Origin: Heterobasidion occidentale
Taxonomy: Eukaryota > Basidiomycota > Agaricomycetes > Russulales > Bondarzewiaceae
DNA length: 64,000 bases
Direction of reading: 5' to 3'
NCBI GenBank assembly: GCA_039111635.1
Contig: JBCAQO010000022.1
Coordinates: forward strand, 22,392-86,391
The first letter of the stretch is position 1, and the number at the start of each line of letters is the position of its first letter. The notes below the pieces were generated by a model, which did no database searches, had not been told where the DNA came from, and saw nothing but the letters and a program-made list of their open reading frames with translations. The position numbers and the translations under genes are program-made. Below are positions 33,950-45,746 of the stretch, one piece after another.

Positions 33950-36930
33950 ACGACCGGCTGTGTCGTGCACCGCGATCTCCCCCAGATCCCCGGGAGCGTT
34001 CTCCCACTCCACCGCACCCACCGCATCCCCTCCGCCTCCGTGGCCTCCATCGACGACAACCCGCCTCGAGCACCGACACCGTCTGGATAGACGCCGCGCC
34101 GCGTCCAGAGCCCACGCGACATCGACGCTGCATCCTCAACCCTCTCCAGCCACCCATGGGGTCGCTCATCGACGCCCGCCATCGTCCCCATCCTTGACAC
34201 GCGACGCCCGCAAATCTCAGGCGCCGTCAATGTTGCCTTAGGCGAGTCAGTCAATCAGTCAGTCTAGCTAGCCGGCACGTCGCTCGCAGTACAACACAAG
34301 TACAGCACAAGTGCTCGGGCGCAGCAGGTGAAATGAGCCGCCTGCGGCCCCGGCTGCTCATTCGCGCGGTGGGGGTTCGCTCTGCCTCGCCTCGCCTCGA
34401 CCGTCTGGGGCTCGCGCGGAGCCACGTCGTGGGCTGCGGTGCTGCGGATACGCTGCGCGCACGCGACACGCTCGCCCCTCGCGCGCTGCTCCGATGTACA
34501 AATGCACAATGCCTGCTCTCGCCGTTGCGCGCTACGAGCCTTTCGCCCGCGTGCCGGCGATAGGGTCCTTCCCTGACTTGAGAGATTTCGTTGATTGGTC
34601 GGCAGGGCGCGTGCGACAGGCGATGCGACGCAGTGGAACGTCTCGATTCACTGGTAGCAGTTTTCCGGAGGGACGAGGATGCGGTAGTTGAGCTCTGCCG
34701 CTTCGTGCGTATTGCCTGTGGACTTCTAGCACGCGCCTGGAAACAACGATCTTGGCGACGCGGCGTCGGCGCAATTGAACGAACGCTACCGCTGTGCTGT
34801 GCATTGGGTGATGATCCAGACAAACAAACGAGTTGCACACCGCACACGCATCCAGTCACTCAGTGATTCACTCAGTCTCTCAGATATTCAACACCTAGAT
34901 AGATGAATGCAGCACTTTATATTGATCGTGTCCCCCCCAACTCAAAAATCGTTATAACAAAAAAAGAAAGCGACCGCTCCGTACAAGATCAGCTTGCCCG
35001 CGTGCATTGACCTCCGCATCCGTCTCTCACCCGCGGACGAAGCCACACGACGCCCGCCGCGCGCCCTGCCTTTTCCCGTCGTCCGAGCTAACTGCGAATC
35101 GCACATCCAACCGCATTACCCCGTTCTCTTGAATCATACGCGACAACGTACTAGATGCAAGCTCACTCGCTCCGTGTCCGACCCCCGCACGTCCATGGGT
35201 CCATCCGACCAGCACGGCTCTATGCGTCCGATAGGCTCTTCGTGGATAGACGGATCGACTTGCGTTCATGGCTGGAAAAACACGGTCCACCAACCCGCCG
35301 TGCAGCGTGCGCGCGCGCACTGGACTGTACCGCCACACGTACGGCAGCCTGGTTCAAGTCCTAAGCTGCGTCGCGCAGAATGCATAGCCGCAGACGACGA
35401 TGCGCGGAGAGGCCGTCAAGCGCTCTCCGTCGAGTGGCAGAATGTGCGGCTCAGGCGATGCCGCGCCGCGTGCCAAGGGGCCGCCTATGTGCGTGGACTG
35501 CGCGGTGCAGACGCCATAGAGAGCAGTCGCCGCAGGCGGTGGAGGGGCGCGCGCCGGCGTGACTTCGGCTGGATAGTCCGTGTGGCATGGTGGCGGCGAG
35601 GAGGGCCCTGTAGAAGGAGAGAACATGCAGGGTGGGAGAAACGCCCCCGGCGGACGAGCCGTTGGCACCGCCGTATCTGCCGACTCCAAGGCGGTGGACG
35701 CGCGGCGCGCGGCCATAGGGAGGAACGGGCGTCGTATCACGCTCCAGCATCGCCGTCCTTGCATGATGCGCACTGAGATGGTGGATAGACGCGCCGTTGC
35801 AGTGTTCATCGCAGGCTGAGGGGCGGGCGGCGCGGGCGCCGTGCGATCCCAGCGAGTGAGAGGGAGGGGGCCGACATCAGATCCTCTGGCCATCTGTCTC
35901 TTCGATCCACGCGTCCCGCATCTGCCACACCGCCTCCAGGGACAGGCGCGCGGGCACCAGAGCGGCGCATTGCAGTCCTAAAGACGCGTCGAAGGGCTGA
36001 ATAGATCCTCTTCACGTCTGTCTCGTCGCTGCGAGTGTCCAGGGTCCGTCAAGAGTCTGCGCAACGCACTGTGCTAGTTGAGCGCGGGTGATCTTCCGGG
36101 ATTCCGGAGTCCAATGGCTCTGCTACCCATGTCTGGATAACCAGGTCACTACAATAATCGACCAGTGAGTAGAAGACTGGCTATCTAGAAGACATCACTT
36201 ACGCTGATTGGGAATGTCGCCGACCTCCCAGGCTCTGGAGCTGCGGTCCCGTTGGTTCACTCTACTGTGAGGCAGTAGTCCCGCGTTCGCGGAGAAATAA
36301 TGTCTGTGCTCGCTTGTTCGTGGGACGGCGCTGTTCCCACACACGTGCGGGGCTGCAGGACGTGAAGGTGAGCGACGGCACAGCACGAGGCATCGACGGA
36401 CAGACGTACGTTGGGTAAGACCATCGACGCACAATGTCGATGTGGGCGGTTTTGGTAAGATAGGTGGTGAATGGATGAAGATTGGAGGGATGCAAGTGCT
36501 GTGAGAGAGACGGGGATCGCAGGGGGGTATTTATACGATGCTCGAGGGCCAAGCTCGCCACACGAATAAGCGATGCGCGCCGCATTGTGGACTCTTATGC
36601 CACATGCTTTTGTCCACCCACTCCAAGGCACGTTCAGCGGGCCGCGGCGCATGGGACAGGCTCCACACAGCCTGGCTGCTGCTCGCCCCGCCCTCGCTAA
36701 TTTTCCTGGGGAAGGCTTTGGAACAGCTCATATGCTGCAGAGCTCGAAGCATCATGCCAGCGAAGGGCAAGCCCTGCTGTAGTATGCCGCCGAGATATGC
36801 GGCTGTCGATGTTCGAGTGCTGTACATAAGCCCTCCTACGGCGCGTATCTGCTTTGCAGCTGCGCGAGTACGCGTCGTGCCCACTCCGCGGACTCCAGAG
36901 CGTTCGTGGAGCGGGATCTGAGTCCAGTTT
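33950..36930 (-). repeat. Large repeat unit, copy F (- orientation)
   Basis: The promoter has TGGACAAAAG and GTCCACAATGCGG (36620-36580) and a TATA box at 36545. The first exon is MVLPN (about 36432), then a GTACGT intron, the motif at 36315-36298, and a second intron with GTAAGTGATG donor near 36204. The body shows frameshifts relative to copy C, and the end block is near 34900-34985. The unit carries on with blocks shared with copy D to about 33950. Spliced exon 2 reads the motif in a different frame from C and D and stops after about 35 residues. Confidence 0.75.
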
Positions 36931-37384
36931 TGACGTGGCGCTGCAGTGGGCAGCGTTGCGCTGGAAGCTCGGCTTTGTCCGGCGGCACTCGCCGCGGCCT
37001 CTTTCGCAGCTCAGTACTACGCTGTCGACGTCCGCAAACTTGTCAGTTCCACCATGTGGATGAGCATGGCGACATTGACCCGCCATTGAGCGAAGGACTG
37101 GGGTTAGTGGTGTTGAGACGGGACTGACGCGGGCGCGCCTTCACTGTGCCACGCTCATAGTGCGTTGTATGCATCTGATGGCTTTCTGTCTTACGCGCTC
37201 CTTCCAGTTTCACTCGCAAGATAATGCAATAACAAAAGCAATATATAAATATATTGCAAATCCCCACCCCCATTGATGATATTGTAAAGAGACCCTCGCT
37301 ATCATACCTGCCACTCGGTCCACCTTGTCTCCTCCCGCCCGCACACCGGTGAGTCATCGCCGAAGGCGGGAAACAGTGGTGTTA
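36931..37384. other. Intergenic with a short AT palindrome
   Basis: No gene is seen. A perfect 8-nt inverted repeat with a 4-nt loop, GCAATATATAAATATATTGC, lies at 37236-37255 in an AT-rich patch. It may be a 3' processing region or simply AT-rich DNA. Confidence 0.4.
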
Positions 37385-38091
37385 TTATTCTCCAGGGGAA
37401 ATCGAAACCCTAGAAAACCCCTCTGTCTGCGCGTCGAGAGGCCGCATTTGGTCCGTAGAACGGACGAAGAGGGCTCTAGCAATACCCCGTCGCAAATTTC
37501 CAGATCCAATGACAACGTACGTTTTGAGCTCGATAGTGCGAGAGAACTTTGCGGATAGATAGATATCCCTCAGTGTCGGAACGTGCCCTAGGGGTAACGA
37601 TACATTGCTGGACGAGGGCAAGTAAACGCGGGGGAAGGGTCGGGAAAGGGCGAGGCCATCACCCTCAGGACTTCGAGTGACAGACGGTCGGGCGTTGGAA
37701 CAAGCATGAGGATTCCCTTGTTCTCCGAGCTGTGAGTGCCGGAAGCCGAGTGGCACGGCGCTGAGGATCTTCTCGCTGAGTTGTTTGAAGACATCGAGTC
37801 TGCGGCAATGGACACGGTGGGAAACTCGCATGTTGTTCAATGACCAGAATCCTCTGATCATAGCCTATCCGAAGCAGCGATCGGGTATGTCGTGACACTC
37901 AAGCAGCACAGAGCGGATCTGCGGCTCTGCACCTCGCGCTTGCAATCCATCTCCTCTTGCGCGGCGACCGACCACTGGTCATCCGGGGGGTGCTCTGCGT
38001 GGCTCGGTAGCCTCAGTCTGCGCACATCCATGATCAGGCTAGAAAATGCGCCAAGGGAGAGCTCGTAGGGCCCGTCATTTTCGAGGCTCAT
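37385..38091 (-). other. Body of locus G, two overlapping frames
   Basis: A 77-codon frame (38091-37858) starts MSLENDGPYELSLGAFSSL. It ends in a TGA that overlaps the ATG of a 158-codon frame (37861-37385, MIRGFWSLNNMRVSHR). The two could be one protein broken by a frameshift or joined by an undetected intron. I recognise no domain. The pair lies downstream of module G on the same strand and may be its transcript body. Confidence 0.3.
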
Positions 38092-38431
38092 GGTCCTGTG
38101 TCATTGAAATGCGACGGATTTGGACGAAGGCTTGTTGCCAGGATACTGGAGGAGACGTCGTGGCATGAGCCTGAGCATCTTGGACCTTGCTGGTGGTGAC
38201 ATCGCATTCGAGTGAGGAGGTATGGCATCAGAGCAATGAGGGGCAATCAAAGACGGCGCGACGTACCTGGTGACCCTCTTCCAACTAGGATAGTGAGAAG
38301 GCGGGACCTTCGATGCGTCGACAACAGGTGCGTCAACGGGCGCAGTCGCCGGTAACGCGCAGGGTGAGTTGCTGGTGAACCTGGCGCGCAGGAAGCTTCG
38401 TTTGTGGCGTGCATCGGAGTAACGCCGTACA

Positions 38432-38681
38432 TAATGTCTGTGCTCGCTTGTGCGCGCTCTGCATCTGCCTGCGCAGAGCCGCGGATATGTTCCACGGTCT
38501 GTGCGGTCCAGCATTGTGGCATTGATGAGTGACGATGCGATGATAGTAGATGGAGGAGGCGTACCTTGTATGGTATCATGTATACAGCGTAACGTTTGAT
38601 AAATTTTGGTTCAGTGAGGATGATGGTGATACGGAGGAGGGTCGTTGCTGGCAGGAAATGGATTGCGCCCGGGTATTTATA
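38432..38681 (-). promoter_or_regulatory. 5' module, locus G
   Basis: On the minus strand: TATAAATACCCGGGC (from 38681), an ATG about 100 nt later (ATG ATA CCA TAC AAG), donor GTACGC, acceptors at CACAG or GCGCAG, and the motif AAGCGAGCACAGACATTA (38449-38432). The TTGTGGACAA element is not clear at this copy. Confidence 0.55.
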
Positions 38682-38910
38682 GGCTCGTGTTCGCCGCATG
38701 TCGCCACGATGCACTGTCGAAGCGCCCTGTCAAAGCCGCCGTTTTCAGAGCCACATGCCACGTTTATTGTTATGTCGTGTGCCACAAGAGGCGTAACTCT
38801 GTCCACTTCGAAAACGTAAAACAAGAGACAAAACTTGACCACAAAAAGCCTGCATCTGTGCGGAGCGGAGTTTTTCCACCATGACATCCTGCGAGCGAGG
38901 AAAGTTATGG

Positions 38911-40088
38911 TTACAGAATGCCTCTCTTCGAGAACCAAACCTGGAGAGCGTCTGCTTGGGTGAGCCAAACGCTTCGCCCGAGATCAATCAATCGACCAAG
39001 GTACGTCGTCACAATATCATCGTAAGTGGCAATGAAATCCAGATCTGTCGCAGTCATAAACCGACCTCGTCCCTTTTCGCCGCCAAAGGTGATGTCATGC
39101 CACAGATCCTCCAATCCCTGGAGATATTGGGACTGCTTCGCGCCATGTGGTCCTAGCCCTATGCCCTTAGCTATTGCATAGAACGTCCCGCGATTGGCAT
39201 GAAGGCTGTGTGGTTTGTGTACGCAGAGAGCTTTGGAAAGATTGTCAAGCATGTGTAGAATTTGGGCCGTCAACAATTTCTCTGGGTGAGAGAGTTTTAT
39301 CACGATCGTTCCTCCCGGCCGCACTGACCGTAGAGCGATGACAATCTGAGAGATGAGAAGACGATGACGATCCCATTCATCTGGGTCAGTCAGCGCAGGG
39401 GAGCGATAGGTCCGCAAGAAATGTCCATCAAGGATAACGATGTCAAAATGAGCCGCGAAGTCATCGGGCAAAGGTTGCATGGAAGTCAGCAAAAGCGGCC
39501 TGTGACCCGAATGGAGTTTGTAGTAGAGCAGATCGGCGAGGTGCAGTTCGAAGCGAGAGCTGAGTTGCTCTTCGAGAGCCATGGGATGACCGCCCTGTTC
39601 GACAGGTAGCGAGATCCCAGTGCCATGGGCACGGTGATGTTTCTGGAGAATATAGGACGTGAAGCCGCCTGGACAGCACCTTCCGGTCAAGGACCGTCAG
39701 TGTCTACACTTCGATAGAAAACCCAAAAAGCCTTACCCAAGGTCTAAGAATTCCAATCTCCCAAAGGTTGGGACAAATCGCGCCTGGACATCGAGCTCGC
39801 GGAACACCTTCTTCATCTTGTTGAACCACACCGAGTTCATGTGGTCGTCTGCCGTATCCGCGACCTGTCTCTGGCGTTTGAAGTGATCGTCTAACCCTTC
39901 CTCGTCCCAACCCTAAGCGAGGGAAGCCATACGTCAGAATCTCGAAAGGCGACTTTGATGTATCGCACCTTCTTCCTCAATGCTTTCAGCAGCTCTAGTT
40001 CGAAAACATTCTGCGTCAGAATTGCAGAGGAAAGGTCCTTCAGCAAATATGGCTCTGGGCACTGAGGAGAGACTGGAGACGTAGCCAT
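38911..40088 (-). CDS. FtsJ-like SAM-dependent methyltransferase
   Basis: Three exons (40088-39969, 39912-39737, 39679-38911) join in frame to 354 residues. The intron 39968-39913 (56 nt, with CTGAC) resolves an apparent frame break. SAM motif I is LEFLDLGCCPGGFTSYIL, split by the second intron. The acidic motif IV is FDIVILDGHF and the catalytic Lys region is GGTIVIKLSHPEK, as expected for the Rossmann-fold FtsJ/RrmJ family that makes 2'-O-methyl groups on RNA. It differs from the short classical rRNA enzymes in having an N-terminal extension (ELLKALRKKGWDEEGLDD) and a C-terminal helical part. RNA substrate and location are unknown, and the start codon is the first plausible one. Confidence 0.85.
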
Positions 40089-42790
40089 GATGGGAGCAGG
40101 GACTTGAAGCCCGCCTATTTGCCCTCTAGGTAGAAATAGTCCCCTGTCGTTGATGTCACGGGTCAAGGACTAACCCGTTATGCTCATTCCAGAACTCTAT
40201 GGTTGATTGTACGGAGATTGAGATTGCTTCTTTCGTCTCAGCTTCACCGAATCCAGTCTCGAGCGGCTAAGCTGTGAACTCAAAAGTTGTTGAAACCACC
40301 AACGCGACCCAGAATGAGCTGATGATATTTCGAAAAGCGTGGAATTAGCTAAGGCAACCTTTCGCAAACCAGAGCGCCTCACCTGAGAATATCATCCACT
40401 TATGTCGTTCTTCGTCATGATATGCTGGAAACTCGACTTCAGGTCACATTGATCATGATAAGACGGATATTAGATCGATGGAACCAAATATAGTTTCCAA
40501 CTATTCCACAGAAGGAACTAAGTTACTAGACCGCGGAGACGCATGGTCCGTCCCCTCCATACGCCGCGAGGATGCAGTGATTCAGAGACGTCATCGATGA
40601 CTGCGCCTCCCATTATATCCTGCGGCGTATTAGGAACAATCCAAAAGGGATCGCATTCAAATCGTTCAAATCGGCGAAGTCGCAGGGAAACCTTTATGAG
40701 CATAAAGTTGTGTATCAGTCGCGTGGACCTTCGAGGCGGGACCCACATGATAGTAAGATAGATACCTGTTATAGACCTGTAATCACGAAGCTTGACAGAG
40801 CCTTCCTAAGGCAAGGATATTGTGTCCAAATTCTCAGCGACCAAAGTTATTGTTGTGCGTCATAGAGAAATCACAGCTAGACAAGCAGTGATCCCGTTTT
40901 CGGAGATTGCATGCAGTCGATGCCTTGATAATACGTCTCAGGATAAAAATCAACGAAGATAGAGATTGGTGGGCTGAAGAATAAGCGAGGGATGTTAGGA
41001 GATGCGACGGATCGCTTTGTGAGCATCGAAATTATCCAAGACAGGCTATACACAGCCATGGTCATTTGTAACAGGAGTTGACAATATTCGACGTCATGGA
41101 ATGTCGCTTGGACAAGGAACGTGCGCAATGGACTATATCTGTAACACGACCAAGTTACATTCTGATGATAGCCATGATAAGCATTCGAACGCACTATATA
41201 TTTCGCGCGATTGACTGTATCGGGAGCAAGCCACCCGACGCATTTGGTGATCAGGGGAATAGATTGCGAGATTCCATTTTGAGTGCAGCGTCATGAATGA
41301 CGAGGGAAGCGAAACGACCCAAACGTAGTGCGTGTTCTCTGTTGCAGGATTGATGAATCAAACATGACATCCTGGAAACAAACCGCAGACTAAGATGCGT
41401 GAGATTGATTAACGCTGAGAAGCGTGGACGGCTTCAATTCGCCATACGCTCTATTAGCGCTCGTACTCTTGTGAAGATGGTGTGCTGTCGATAAAATTGC
41501 ATTCAACTATCATGGGAAACCAATATCTAACATCTTCAGAGTGCCAGTTAGACTCGTGCCGTCAAAGCTAACGAATGGACAAAGAACTGAACTTCTTACC
41601 ATGAATATCATGGATGTTGCAGCAAGTGGATCAGTACTCACCTCCGCCTACAACGCGCAGCACAGTAATTCTGACAAAGCGGACAGCTACAAGTTCTGTT
41701 GTTTCCCAATCAAAGCCGTCTACGTCGAGGGATCTTTGTAGAAGCCTCAGGTGAGTGATAAATCAGGATATATCACGCCTGCAAAGCCCTGGCATATATA
41801 TCTGCGTTGCCGTCGCATGCCGAGAGCGTTCTTCGTCATGTCGGCTTAGGAGGATTAAAAATCGCCACGTCATGCTGTTGATCTGTTGGAGCAAGTACTT
41901 CTTGAGCATCAGTTCAACAGCAGCATCTCCTCAGATGGCTCGATGAAGGGTTTGAGAACATACTAGCGTAGATTCGTGCACATTACCTACTAAAGACCAT
42001 GTCGGAGGTTAAGGAGTCGTCAACGTTGCTGCCTTCAAGGGACTGATATTACCCGCCAAATCCCGCTTTGGGCGGATTGCCTTTGAGCTCCGTATGCTCC
42101 ACACAGTGTTTTTCGGTTAGGAAAGCGGAGAGGTGAAGCATGGAAAATGGTGAGAGCGTGAGAAGCTTCATGACAATTGATGTATTTGCCCTTGTTTGGC
42201 AATCACAACCAATACGACTGATCCGCTCGTCCAGAGCTCAGCGCTCGGCACTCAGCAGCGGTTTGACAAACGCGTCGACTCGAGTGATGACTGCTGGAAT
42301 GCACGAAACCATATTGATGTTGGAAAGTTGATGCTAGAGTTCTTTCGGGTGTATAACACACGCAGCATTGGTCCGATTAGAACTGCAACATAAGACTATT
42401 TCGATACGATGAAGATATCATCATTTCATTCATCCCACCCCATAAAAAAAATTCCACTCGATCATGAATACTGTACAAATGACTCCTCGTTGGACGAAGA
42501 TCGAGTTTCAAAGCTCTCTGATCAGGCTTCTCACGTCGCCGCCTCTCTCAAACCAAATCTCTCAGCAGTGGTCCCTAGAACAGGAAGGCCTTCTCTAGAT
42601 GCGCGCATCGGGCATAAGCAGGGATGAGAAAAGCTCCTATGTGCGAGGGCAGGGATGAAGGATCAAAAGGGCGATACGTGTTAGAGAAATGCAAAGTCAA
42701 GTAGGGTCAGACGACTATCCTACAATAAAGAAAGAAAAGATGAGCGAAGGGTCAACGAGAAAAGTCAGAAGATGTCCTTACGTCACTGGG
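40089..42790. other. Gene-poor AT-rich region
   Basis: This is a 2.7 kb stretch with lower GC than the flanks and open frames of at most about 105 codons. No domain, transposon end, tRNA or repeat was found by eye. Confidence 0.45.
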
Positions 42791-43229
42791 TACCTCACAT
42801 GGCTTCTACACAGCGACATAGTGATACGGATCCACTAGCTTGCCTGACTGTCGATTGAGCGGTGAGGAGGGATTCCTCGATGGAATTGGCGGCAATGCCG
42901 ACCTCAGAGATAAGAATGAGGCCAGGCTTGATGCCGAGGAGGAGCGGGAAGGATGAAGAGGAATAATTCTTAAATCTGAAGTTGAAAAAAAACCATGATA
43001 ATGAGAAGCTGCACAAGAGAAGGAGACAACCCACGAACCTTTTTGATTGGGCCATCGAGCCTCATCGGTGGGACAGTATCAGAGTACTGCAAGTGCGCAC
43101 GCGAAAGGTAGGTGTGTGGATAAATTCGCGTGCGCAAGAAAACTAGGTGTGTGTATAAATCCGCCAGCGGTGGCATGCTCAGGCGGCTGTCGAGAGAGTG
43201 TCTGATGAGCAATAAGGAGTATATAGAAG

Positions 43230-43445
43230 GTCAAAAGCAAGCAAACCTTGATCCGTAATATTGCAAGTGAGATGATGAAAAACGACGATGCATATACATG
43301 AAGAGTGTTGGGAGGGAGGAGAGCTTCGGGGAAGGCATTTATGCAGTCGAGGGTCGCCACGTGAAACGAGTATGTCCCAGATCGGGATGTGGTTTTATGG
43401 CGCTTTTGTCGCTACCTTAGTCAAAGCGCAAGTCAAAGGTGGACA
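43230..43445 (-). promoter_or_regulatory. Possible diverged 5' module, locus K, no motif
   Basis: On the minus strand a CTGTCCACC element (about 43440), CACGTGGCGACCCTCGA and a CATAAATGCC box (43343-43336) resemble the promoters of copies C-F in order and sequence. An ATG and a donor-like GTTTGC follow near 43290-43250. The 18-nt motif is absent. This looks like a relative that lacks the conserved exon element. Confidence 0.35.
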
Positions 43446-44008
43446 GAGCTTGAGAGTGTGCCACACGAGCTCCACCGCGTAGGACTTCTATCAAAAACAT
43501 ATAGACTTTTGATGAGTGGTCAGGTTTCACAGACGGAAGCTGGTCGATAACATATGAATACCAGTCCCTGGAGTGAACAAACGAAACAGCGCGCACCCTT
43601 TTATCTGCGTCCGTGGGTGTAGATGCGATCAGCAAATGCCTGAACCCTATAAGGCTGGCTCACCTCAGGTTCCATGTCGAGAAAGACATTGATTTGGACA
43701 GACGCGATATCGTGATAAGTCGCTCGCGATTTTTAAACAGGCAAAGAGGACGAACATCGCCGGTATATGTTCCGGTCAACGAACGACGCGTCGACGACGT
43801 CGCGACTGGATGCTTTCCAAATGAGCAAAAAGCTTACAAATGTGGACGTCGCTTTTGGACCGTCCACTGTCGCTTCCCAGCTCCTCTCACCCCCGAGCAC
43901 TCCATTCTTCTCATAGTCGCTTGAGCTTAACGCATATACTGGGTTTCAAAGTCGTCGTCATTCTGGCGGCATTGAATTCGAAGCGGGCATGGACATGCAA
44001 CGTGCAGG

Positions 44009-44060
44009 GCGTTCAGAAACATAACGCGTTCAGAAACATAGCGCGTTCAGAAACATAGCG
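44009..44060. repeat. 17-nt minisatellite, three copies
   Basis: GCGTTCAGAAACATAGC is repeated three times head to tail (the first copy has AAC instead of AGC), ending about 190 nt before the ATG of the MYND gene. It is the only clean minisatellite that I see in the window. Confidence 0.85.
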
Positions 44061-44245
44061 CGTTGTCGACTTGGGTGGACCTGGCAGCTCGGTGAGTGGC
44101 AACATCACGGCGCCAGGGATACAATTGACACTTACTTTTCCAAGTCCGAAGGTTGGGCCACTGGGAAAGTAGAAAGCCATCTTCTCCATCGCACGCCGCC
44201 TCCAACACAAATCCTCAACTTCCCATATCGATCAGATCGACCACC

Positions 44246-45114
44246 ATGATGTCCTCTGTCCCGAAGACTTCCCAATGCTCCTGTACTTTTTGTTTTAAGA
44301 AAGCGAAGCATAGCAATAAACTTTTGCGATGCAGTGGTGAGCCACTGAGCGCCTCGTTGATGTCATTCTCAATACTAAATTGGGTCAAAGGTTGCCACTT
44401 AATGTACTACTGTGTTAGTGACCTTCGCTCTCACGCTCGAAACAGCTAACCGACCCATTCTGCAGAGCAAAACATGTCAAGAAAGCCATTGGCCAGTGCA
44501 CAAAGACCTCTGCAAGAGCCTGCGGCGGACTTTGGCGCCCGATGGCCCTCTCTCGTTGATAGAACCCTTGTCTGGCAAGCGCAAGCTAGACATTTTGAAC
44601 GATCTTCGTTTGTGGCGTACGGTAAGTATCAGATTTGTATGTGCTACGCATGAGCGTTCCCATTGATTCTCTTTCTTGTATATGTCAGACGCATCAGGAC
44701 GCCCTCACCTTCGTCACTATTCAAGCCTTGCAGTTAGATATCTTCCCCGAGCGTGCCAAAGATCAGTTTCTCGAAATTGACCTCGAGTACGCATCGGACC
44801 AATCGCGCGACAAGTTCATCGTCAAATCCGGGCGCATTCACACCGATGTTCCTGCTGAGGAAATGCTCTACAAGAATCCTCCTGGAACAACAAATGATGG
44901 TCCTGCTAATGGCACGGCGATAGTGGCAAACCTCAGTGTTTCGTGTGGCGGTGTGTCCAGTGCGATAGGGATAGTGATGGGAGCTAGTTTTGTCCCTCGA
45001 GTGTCTGCGACGAATTGGCTTGATATTTTGAAAAAGGTAACGTCTCAAGAAAAAGCATTCACACCTTCAAAGACATATTGGGCGCAGTGCGTCCATATTA
45101 CAACAGCCGTATGA
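44246..45114 (+). CDS. MYND-type zinc finger protein, small
   Basis: Exons 44246-44336, 44391-44413, 44466-44621, 44689-45036 and 45088-45114 join in frame to 214 residues. The N-terminal MYND finger is complete after splicing: CTFC, then CSGC, YYCSKTC, H and C in HKDLC, the standard C-x2-C...C-x2-C-x4-YC-x3-C-x7-H-x3-C arrangement. MYND fingers mostly bind proline-rich partner peptides. The C-terminal part (TFVTIQALQLDIFPERAKDQFLEIDLEY) is typical of short Agaricomycete MYND proteins of unknown role. The last intron (51 nt) is a multiple of three, so a read-through form is also possible. Confidence 0.8.
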
Positions 45115-45740
45115 GTAATGATCCGTCACTCTGTGAGTGCAAGTGCACGTCTCTCTGTAATTGAAGAAGTTTTTATACTTTTTGGACAGACCTTCTCGCG
45201 AAACTAGCCCGCGATGTGATAATAGGGGACGTGTATTCCTCTAGTGATCCAACTTTCCATACGACCGTTTTCATGGCGCTCTCAACTCCGGGTTCTGGCT
45301 AGTCTTCGTCAATTCACATATATCCGTTGCAGTGTTCCACTTGTAAGCATCCAATTCTTCATTCACAATCAAGGTGGCTGATGGACCCATCAGAATTCAT
45401 CAAGCGAAGGTGTGCGTGATCGTGATGTATCATATACATGTATACTGTTTACTTTTGAACGATGCCGACTCTTAAACGACCAGATTTGATACTCTGTAAT
45501 TCAATTCTTCTCAGGCAGGAATGTCAACGACTATTTTGAGATGTGAGTTCCAAGCCAAGGTGCGATGGCACCGAACTGGTGTCGAAAAGTGGACGATAGG
45601 CCTCGCTTGGCCCGACAAGCTGGGACCTTTCTAAAGACATCCGTTTCACTTCTTCATCAGTCAAATAAATCCGTCAGTTCGTCATTGTCGTGTCTTCGCC
45701 AAGTGAAGGACCCTGAGTGACTGTCACCGTACCCATACGC
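45115..45740. other. Intergenic, no gene seen
   Basis: This is the 3' flank of the MYND gene and holds only short frames. Confidence 0.5.
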
Positions 45741-45746
45741 CTTCTC

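Noticed and set aside
22290..35380. GGTTCAAGTCC / GATTCGAGTCC in the repeat units (about 22299, 30310 and 35351), resembling a tRNA or SINE B box
   Set aside because: No A box at the right distance, no foldable acceptor or T stem, and the match runs opposite to the transcript direction of the units.
20880..36930. Large repeat units as an LTR or LINE retrotransposon
   Set aside because: No terminal direct repeats, reverse transcriptase motifs or target-site duplications could be seen; a non-autonomous element remains possible.
31354..38449. The reverse complement of the motif (TGTGCTCGCTTGTG) looks like the start of U6 snRNA (GTGCTYGCTTCGGCAG)
   Set aside because: Similarity stops after about 10 nt; no ACAGAGA box or following U6 sequence is present, and the motif lies inside predicted exons.
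39913..39935. A 20-nt intron (GTATGG...CTTAG) in the FtsJ-like gene
   Set aside because: A canonical 56-nt intron (39968-39913) with a CTGAC branch site restores the same frame.
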